Part shown: positions 58,528 to 64,000 of the stretch, in pieces
Layout of the letters: every line of letters begins with the position of its first letter
How positions within the stretch are numbered: the first letter of the stretch is position 1
Source of the DNA: Catonia carolina
Lineage: Eukaryota > Arthropoda > Insecta > Hemiptera > Achilidae
Length of the DNA: 64,000 nt
Reading direction: 5' to 3'
Assembly (NCBI GenBank): GCA_035578175.1
Contig: JAQMRL010000007.1
Location: 47,616,727 to 47,680,726, forward strand
Made by a program: the position numbers and the translations under genes
Notes under the pieces: generated by a model
What the model was told of the DNA's origin: nothing
The model's database searches: none
The model's input: the letters and a program-made list of their open reading frames with translations, nothing else

Positions 58528-59084
58528 TATTACCTTGTTTATCCGGCCCTTATACATCCAAATGTCCAGATTATTCGGACCAATCTGGATCGGAAAAGTA
58601 TATTATACTCAAAAAAACTTTGGTGACTCACTAAAGAAACACAGATGATATACTGGGTGTCCCACGAAGAGGTAAACGCATTTAATTTTTTATTACTTGC
58701 TCATTCCTGCATCGATAATTTTGATACTTTACACACGTTTTAATGAAGGTACCGAAAATGTTATGTAAAAAATACATCTTGCTGAAGTTTGTAGAAACAA
58801 AAAAGCGGCTGAAGGAATATATTTGAAATATTTACACTTTTATTTTAAATAAGTACAATGCTGCTTTTGTTAAGATTTTATTTAAAAAATTTTATTTTAA
58901 CAAACTTATAAGGTACAAACTAATTAAAAGAATACTAAATAGCAATGAAAATTTTATTCTAAAACAAACTTATTCAAACTGGAACCCATTCACAGCGATA
59001 ACACACACTGATAACAACGCTAAGCAAATGATTAGTACGCTCTTGAAAATAACTGCGGAGGAATTCCTCTTCGATTTCTTTTCA
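58528..59084 (-). mobile_element. DNA transposon ends (Tigger-like fragment, then mariner-like terminus; candidate)
   Basis: About 58528-58600 has 'accttgtttatccggccctt' and 'gattattcggaccaatctgg', like pogo/Tigger ends. From 58648, 'actgggtgtcccacgaagag' resembles common mariner-type ends. On the minus strand near 59075-58960, EEFLRSYFQERTNHL and a CYRC..WVPV* stretch could be the last residues of such a transposase. All weak. Confidence 0.3.
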
Positions 59085-59872
59085 TCAATCTCTCGACTGG
59101 TTTGATGCAGTTCTCCAAGCTGTTCTATCTTGCGCAAGTTGTTTCATATCTTCATACCTGTAACACCTTACATCTTTTGTAATTTGCTTTATAATTATAT
59201 TCTAACAATTCGCTCCCTCAATATTACCCTTTGATAGACCAATACCTAAATGTCTTAAGATATGCCCCACTAGCCTATCCCTTTGTCTGGTAAGATGCTT
59301 CCATATACTTATTTTTTCATCCACTTGCTTAAGAACCTCTAAATTACTATTTTGTCCACCCACCTAATCTTTAACATTTTCCTACAATACCAAATATAAA
59401 AAGCTTCTACCCTCATCCTTTCTACAGCACCTATCACTCACTTTTCACTCCTGTATAATGCTACACTCCAAACATAGTGTTTTAAGAAATTTTTCCCAAT
59501 CTGTAAGTCAATGTTTGTAGTCAGTAAAGTGTTTTACATTTCAAAGGCTTTTCTAGCTTGAGCAATCCTACTTTTGATATCACTTGTTCTTCTACCATCC
59601 TTTGTTATTTTACTTCATAGATAGCAGAATTCCCCAACTTCCTGTATGTTTTCGTTGCCGACTTTTAAATTTCGCATCTCTTCTACACCGCATTTGCTGC
59701 TGCACAACACTTCCGATTTGGTCTTATTAGTTTTCATGAAGTAATCCTTTCTCATGATCTCATCTGTCCCATTTAAGATATCCTTTGTTCGTTCTTTGTC
59801 TCGGCTAATACTACTATATCCTCTTCGATAACATGTTTCAAATCTCAGACCGTAGATCAAATGTTTGCTTCT
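59085..59872 (-). pseudogene. LINE fragment, same family as in intron 3
   Basis: The minus strand holds 'gatatagtagtattagccga', KDILNGTDEIMRKDYFMKTN, NLKVGNENIQEVGEFCYL and then a stop where the other copy reads LGS. It continues, broken, to 'ttgcgcaagatagaacagct'. Colinear with 23812-24845 over its whole length. 5'-truncated and dead. Confidence 0.85.
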
Positions 59873-60971
59873 TTGATTATTTTTCTACTACTACTTTTAT
59901 TAGTACTGTATTAGTGATTCAGTAATTAAGTTATGCAAGATTAAAAAAACAATTCCCATTTTTTTAATGACATTTAGTTATCACAGTTGCATTAAATTAT
60001 TATTTTAGCTCTATGTAATGGAAAAATTTATTTCATTCAAAACAATTATTGTCATGTAGAAAAATTCACACAAATATTTGGTTTAGTATCAAAAGAAACA
60101 ATCTTCGATAGATCGGACGAACCAAAATAGATAGGTAGACACTATACCATACAATATGAGACCATTTTGTGTCGTAGCCGTGTTGTAACATTTTACAATT
60201 AATTTCGTTATTGTGTTTTTGTTTTAGTTTTATAAATTTCATGAATTTGATCCACCTCATCCTTGTAATCCACTTAAGAATTCTCATGCACCTAACAACT
60301 CTGACGAGTTGGGTTCGATCTACCATCGTCAGATTGTTTAATTTTAAGGGAAGTTGACCCTAAAGCGTGAGTCTAGGACATTGTATTCTAAATTAATAAT
60401 TTATGAACAAGTATTACTGGGAATATAATACCTAGTGACTTAAGATCCAAACTATAAGTTTAATTGTTTTTTTATCTTTCTTTTGACGTTTAGGACCCAT
60501 TTTTATATATTTCTGATGATGGGTGCCTTCGAAAACCAAGAGGCTTTTCCTTGGAAGAGAAAGCGAGCAAGTTTCGTACTTCCCAGGTCGGCAGACCAGG
60601 TTCAAACTCACTCTCGAACTTTTATATAATAGTAACTAATAATCTTAGTTCAAGTTTTATTAATGAGACAATCACAGTCACAAAATTTTATTAAAGTGTC
60701 CTTAGGAACGGCTTCCAGGTCTATGCCTTTAGGCGATCTATCACTGGGGAGGTGGCGAGAGAAATACCAGCAAACTAATAACGCGCGAGACACTCAAGCG
60801 GCGTTTCTCGCTGCTTGAGTAGCGAGTTTAGTTTTTATAGATTTATTTAGTCTACTATCAATTTAATTATTAAATCAGAATACCTTCAAGCTGCGATAAT
60901 AATTAGTTCTGAACAGTTAAGTATTGATTGCATTGTGAGAACATTTATGATAAGGTAATTTACGAACGTTT
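59873..60971. other. Intergenic, nothing firmly recognised
   Basis: A GC-richer stretch at about 60530-60830 includes an imperfect inverted repeat (CTCAAGCGGCG / CGCTGCTTGAG). No domain. The minus frame 60066-60326 has no recognisable motif. Confidence 0.35.
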
Positions 60972-61130
60972 AAAGCAGTACAGGTACTTGGGAAGTATGC
61001 TGACTGAAGATTGCAGAAGTGAAACTGAAAATAAGAACGAGGTTAAGAGTAGCAAAAGAAGCGTTTAATAGAAAGAAAAACTTACTATGTAGTAAGATGG
61101 AATTAAACCTAAGGAAACGTTCAGTAACAT
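60972..61130 (+). pseudogene. LINE reverse-transcriptase scrap
   Basis: Reads QYRYLGSMLTEDCRSE, then RVAKEAFNRKKNLLCSKMEL and NLRKRSVTC with frame changes. This is the YLGS...R...A..AF..KK..L region of insect LINEs. Only ~50 residues remain. Confidence 0.7.
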
Positions 61131-61269
61131 GTTCATTTGAAGTGTAATAATTTGCAGAAACAATCCATGGATATTATAAAAAATTAAAGATAAAACTTAT
61201 ACTAGGTATAATTTTAGAGAAATTTAAATTGTTATTTTAGATGATTAGAAGAAAATCTTGCCCATTACA

Positions 61270-61375
61270 AGCAGGAGGATTGTTATATTATTTGCACTCG
61301 ATCTGCTAATTCAAGGGCTAAAATATATGTAGTTCTGTTTCTTATCACATGGTCAGCCAATTATAAAACTGGGGA
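61270..61375 (+). mobile_element. SINE-like element S, 5' part only
   Basis: Matches the first ~105 bp of S ('ttatttgcactcgatctgct' to 'tcacatggtcagccaattat') and stops at 'ggggacataac', where Tigger-like sequence follows. Confidence 0.65.
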
Positions 61376-61380
61376 CATAA

Positions 61381-61735
61381 CAAAACGAAAAATGTGATAG
61401 TAAAGATCCAGATATTAAAGAAGCTTTAAATGATTGATTTTCAATAATATTACTTCTACAGGCAAATGTGAAACTGGGCAAATTGGGTCATGTTGAAAAG
61501 AGAGGAATTGGCAAAAAAATTAAATAATTTTTGTTGTATTTGAGGCAAGAGATGGTTGATTTTCTAGCCAAGAAAACAAGCCATGAGATTAGAATTTAAA
61601 AAATGTTACGTTTAAAGTGGAGAAAAATTGGAATAAAACAAAATAAAAATGGACAATGTGATGTAACAGTTTTTACAACGCCGATGAAACGGACTGTATT
61701 TTCGGGCGACGCCTAACGGATCATTATGTTTTAAA
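61381..61735 (+). pseudogene. Tigger/pogo-like transposase remnant
   Basis: CDSKDPDIKEALND then TGA (expected Trp) and F match the start of the CENP-B-type helix-turn-helix in Tigger proteins. Later, ARDGWFSSQ-like and, in another frame, FYNADETDCIFGRRLTDHY (61671-61728) match the linker and the first catalytic Asp region (NADET). Frame changes and at least one stop. Family call rests on the order of two motifs. Confidence 0.65.
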
Positions 61736-61886
61736 ATCGTTAATCTTTTGGGTTTCACGAAATTAATGGAACGGATAAAGATTTTTAATTTTCTAATGTA
61801 TACGAAATATTACTTATAAATAGGTAGCGTAGATTATGTTTAATTCCCTTATAAATTTTATGTTTTTATACCGTATAATTCTGCTC
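61736..61886. other. Short gap, nothing recognised
   Basis: AT-rich sequence between the Tigger-like remnant and the next S element. Confidence 0.35.
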
Positions 61887-62312
61887 ACCGGCAGGTGGAG
61901 TGTTAAATTAAATGCACTCGATCTCTTGGTTTTAGGACCAACTGCAACAAAAAAATAGTTCTGTTGCAAAAAATAGTTTGTTGCTACAAAAAATAGTTCT
62001 GTTTCTTATCACATAGTCAGCCAATTATATGACTGAAGTTTTTAAGAACAGAAGAGTGTAAAATACACTAGTCAGAGTTATCTCCTCTGAGAGTAATGAA
62101 TTTCACTATACAGCCAGACCCTGTGGTTAATGAAATTAAGGTGTCATTTGCAAGGAGGAAAGTAGGTGCTTTTCGGAGGGCCTGGAATGCTGATAAGCAT
62201 ACTCTTTTAACTCAGTGAGGAAGGCAATTGTAAACCACCTCACTCCTCGTTTTTACTTAGTAAAACTTCTAGTGGTTCAAACCAGCATTTCAGCTGTTGA
62301 CTTAAACAACGA
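61887..62312 (+). mobile_element. SINE-like element S, full-length, with inner triplication
   Basis: Starts 'ggcaggtggagtgttaaatt' and ends 'ttgacttaaacaacgac'. 'aaaaaatagttctgt' or close variants occur three times in a row (61949-62002), making this copy ~25 bp longer than others. Confidence 0.8.
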
Positions 62313-63260
62313 CATTCCGTATAATCACTTTATTCACTTCATCTTGTCAGGATAGCCGCTTTATAGGTATATTTTGTACTTGGACATACCTATTCTAATT
62401 AATTAATTCTACACCTTTTAGTATCCTTCTCATGATTTAACTTAAAAAAGCTAATTTAATATTAAGATATAAAGTAAATGTCAAGGGATTAAAACATAGC
62501 AAATAAATAAATACGCGTTATATCTTCGTGATTCAAAGTAATCAGAAAAAAGTATTACAAGAACATTTTCATTATTATTTTGGTTGTTTCTTTACTCAGC
62601 GGTAGATTTATTACTTCAAATTATGTTTTCTGTATCATCCAGTCCTTCCTTTCTCCAAATAAAAGGAGAAAGACAACCCATCAGGTCTGTTTTATGTTTA
62701 AATGTTAAGCCGGTCTGCTAAGCACTTTCACTGATAGCACAAGCCAAGTACATACAAACAAACATGTTTTATTGACCACTTCATGCATACACGATGGCGC
62801 GAGTAAGTGAAATTAGGCTACTTATAGTACCTAATACGTTGATGACGATTGATGAAATAAATTCCTTTATTTAAACACATTAACATACCGCATACACAAA
62901 GGATCATTTATATTTAATGTATACTGTTATTAAATACATTTATTCAGTTGTGTTAGTTAATCACTTTTTTGTGATAGAATAGAAGAATTCAATTTATGTT
63001 ATGTCATTCAATGCATTTTTATTTATAATCATTTAATATTAAAACACTTAATTCTGAAAGTTAAATAGATCTTTAACATAAAGCAAACTATTCAACAAAG
63101 AAAAAGGAAATAAAAATATTTATTTTAAATGACCACATCATACAATAATACAAAAATATATATAAAAACTAATATTTCAAGAGACTATCTATCATAGTGT
63201 TGGATAGATTTTCAAAATTTTAAGTTTCCTCTATTAAATTTTTTTAAGAATTTTATTTCA
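62313..63260. other. Intergenic, nothing recognised
   Basis: AT-rich, no supported gene. Confidence 0.45.
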
Positions 63261-63490
63261 GTGTTATTCTTCTTCTTCTTTTCTTTTTTCTTATTTTTCT
63301 ATATCTGCTCCTCCTCCACCTGCTACCTTTCTCCTTCTCTTTCTTCTCCTCCTCCTTCTATTTCTCCTACTTTTTCTTTTCATTCTCCTTCCTTTTCTTC
63401 TACCTCTATTTATTCCTCTACTCCTTCTACTTCTCCTATTTTTTATTTTCATTATCCTTTCTCTTTTCATAATCTCTCATTCTCCTCTTC
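63261..63490 (+). repeat. Polypyrimidine tract (TTC/TCC-rich)
   Basis: About 230 bases dominated by T and C, irregular rather than a perfect microsatellite. The 132-codon frame through it is a by-product of composition (Ser/Phe/Pro-rich). Confidence 0.8.
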
Positions 63491-63494
63491 CTTC

Positions 63495-63612
63495 GTTAGG
63501 CTGACCCATGGTGTTGTTATCTGCGCGACTGGTTTCTACGACAGGGGTTCGATTCCCAGTCAGTCCGGGCATAAAATTATCATAACTCATTTTCATTTAT
63601 CATCCTACATTG
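63495..63612 (+). repeat. tRNA-derived SINE
   Basis: The head has 'gtgttgttatctgcgcgact' (box A-like) and 'ggggttcgattcccagtcag' (box B), followed by 'gggcataaaattatcataac'. Same head family as 13646 and 33718. Confidence 0.6.
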
Positions 63613-63630
63613 TCTACAGTATCAATAATG

Positions 63631-64000
63631 TAAAAATCTTGTGTGAAAAACTCACATGACTTTCTCTTGTCAATGTAAATAATAAAACATATAACCTACG
63701 TTTAATCATTAGTAAACAATTTAATATGAAAAAAACCATAACCTAATATTAATTATGAGTGAATGACACAAAATGAAACTCAAACTCTGTTTACTACCTT
63801 AAGAAAAAACGGGAAATCACTAATTGATGCTTAACTAGGCTCTGTAGAAAAAAATGCTTGGAATAGAAGTTGTAGAATTATTTATGTTCCTAACTTGAGT
63901 ATCAAGTTTCAACTTCGTACTATATTCCGTTCCTGAAATATTTTGTACACACGCACACACTCTCTCTCACACACACAATACTTTCCTTCCCTTTATATAT
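63631..64000 (-). mobile_element. Repeat X, copy 11 (internally deleted, cut by the window end)
   Basis: Starts at the GTGTGAAAAACTCAC end and 'ctttctcttgtcaatg'. It jumps near 63880 from the second unit to the 'caacttcgtactatattccg' block. It reaches the CA-rich tract and 'tactttccttccctttatat' at the window edge. Confidence 0.7.

Noticed and set aside
63520..63570. Possible tRNA gene with box GGTTCGATTCCC
   Set aside because: The same head recurs at 13646 and 33718 with different bodies, which fits a SINE and not a tRNA gene.
63261..63659. 132-codon frame rich in Ser, Phe and Pro
   Set aside because: It is the translation of a polypyrimidine tract followed by a SINE; no start context or domain.

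Overview
The window looks like AT-rich nuclear DNA from an insect, most likely a hemipteran (inference). It holds one interrupted host gene in a sea of transposons. The gene is a metazoan zona pellucida (ZP) domain protein with GT-AG introns of 0.5-5.4 kb. Around it are LINEs, SINE-like retroposons, hAT, pogo/Tigger, mariner-like and Harbinger-like elements, foldback elements, and one abundant, unclassified ~0.9 kb repeat (here 'repeat X'). There are no bacterial operons, rRNAs or CRISPR arrays, and I see no convincing functional tRNA gene.

Layout. 1-15.6 kb: no host exon recognised; repeat X copies, short inverted-repeat elements and tRNA-like SINE pieces. 15.6-32.9 kb (+ strand): the ZP gene. 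Eight exons join in phase into 428 residues plus a stop: a pre-ZP segment, ZP-N, ZP-C, a dibasic candidate cleavage site, one transmembrane helix and a short cytoplasmic tail. The first exon(s), with start codon and signal peptide, are not recognised and may lie further upstream. Its introns hold a truncated LINE, SINE-like copies with clear target-site duplications, repeat X copies and an 852-bp foldback element. 33-48 kb: intergenic, with a jockey-like LINE end, a pogo-like element coding for an acidic tail, an RTE-like LINE end, a TIR element with two short ORFs, a large foldback carrying tRNA-like promoter boxes, and a mariner relic. 48-53 kb: a three-level nest. A SINE-like element is split by a hAT-type element, which is split by a nearly intact 3.6-kb RTE-type LINE on the minus strand. 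53.7-54.9 kb: a Harbinger-like element with a pogo-type MITE inside it. 55-64 kb: more repeat X, LINE, Tigger and SINE-like pieces, ending inside a repeat X copy.

How it works together. Only the ZP gene looks like a selected cellular gene; by family it should make an apical extracellular-matrix or cuticle protein in epithelia. The rest is mobile DNA whose nesting gives a relative order of insertion. No new defence or metabolic system is visible. The items most worth follow-up are repeat X, the foldback element with paired tRNA-like boxes, and a set of inverted-repeat elements that share subterminal repeats. Exon and element borders were read by eye, and no database search was possible.
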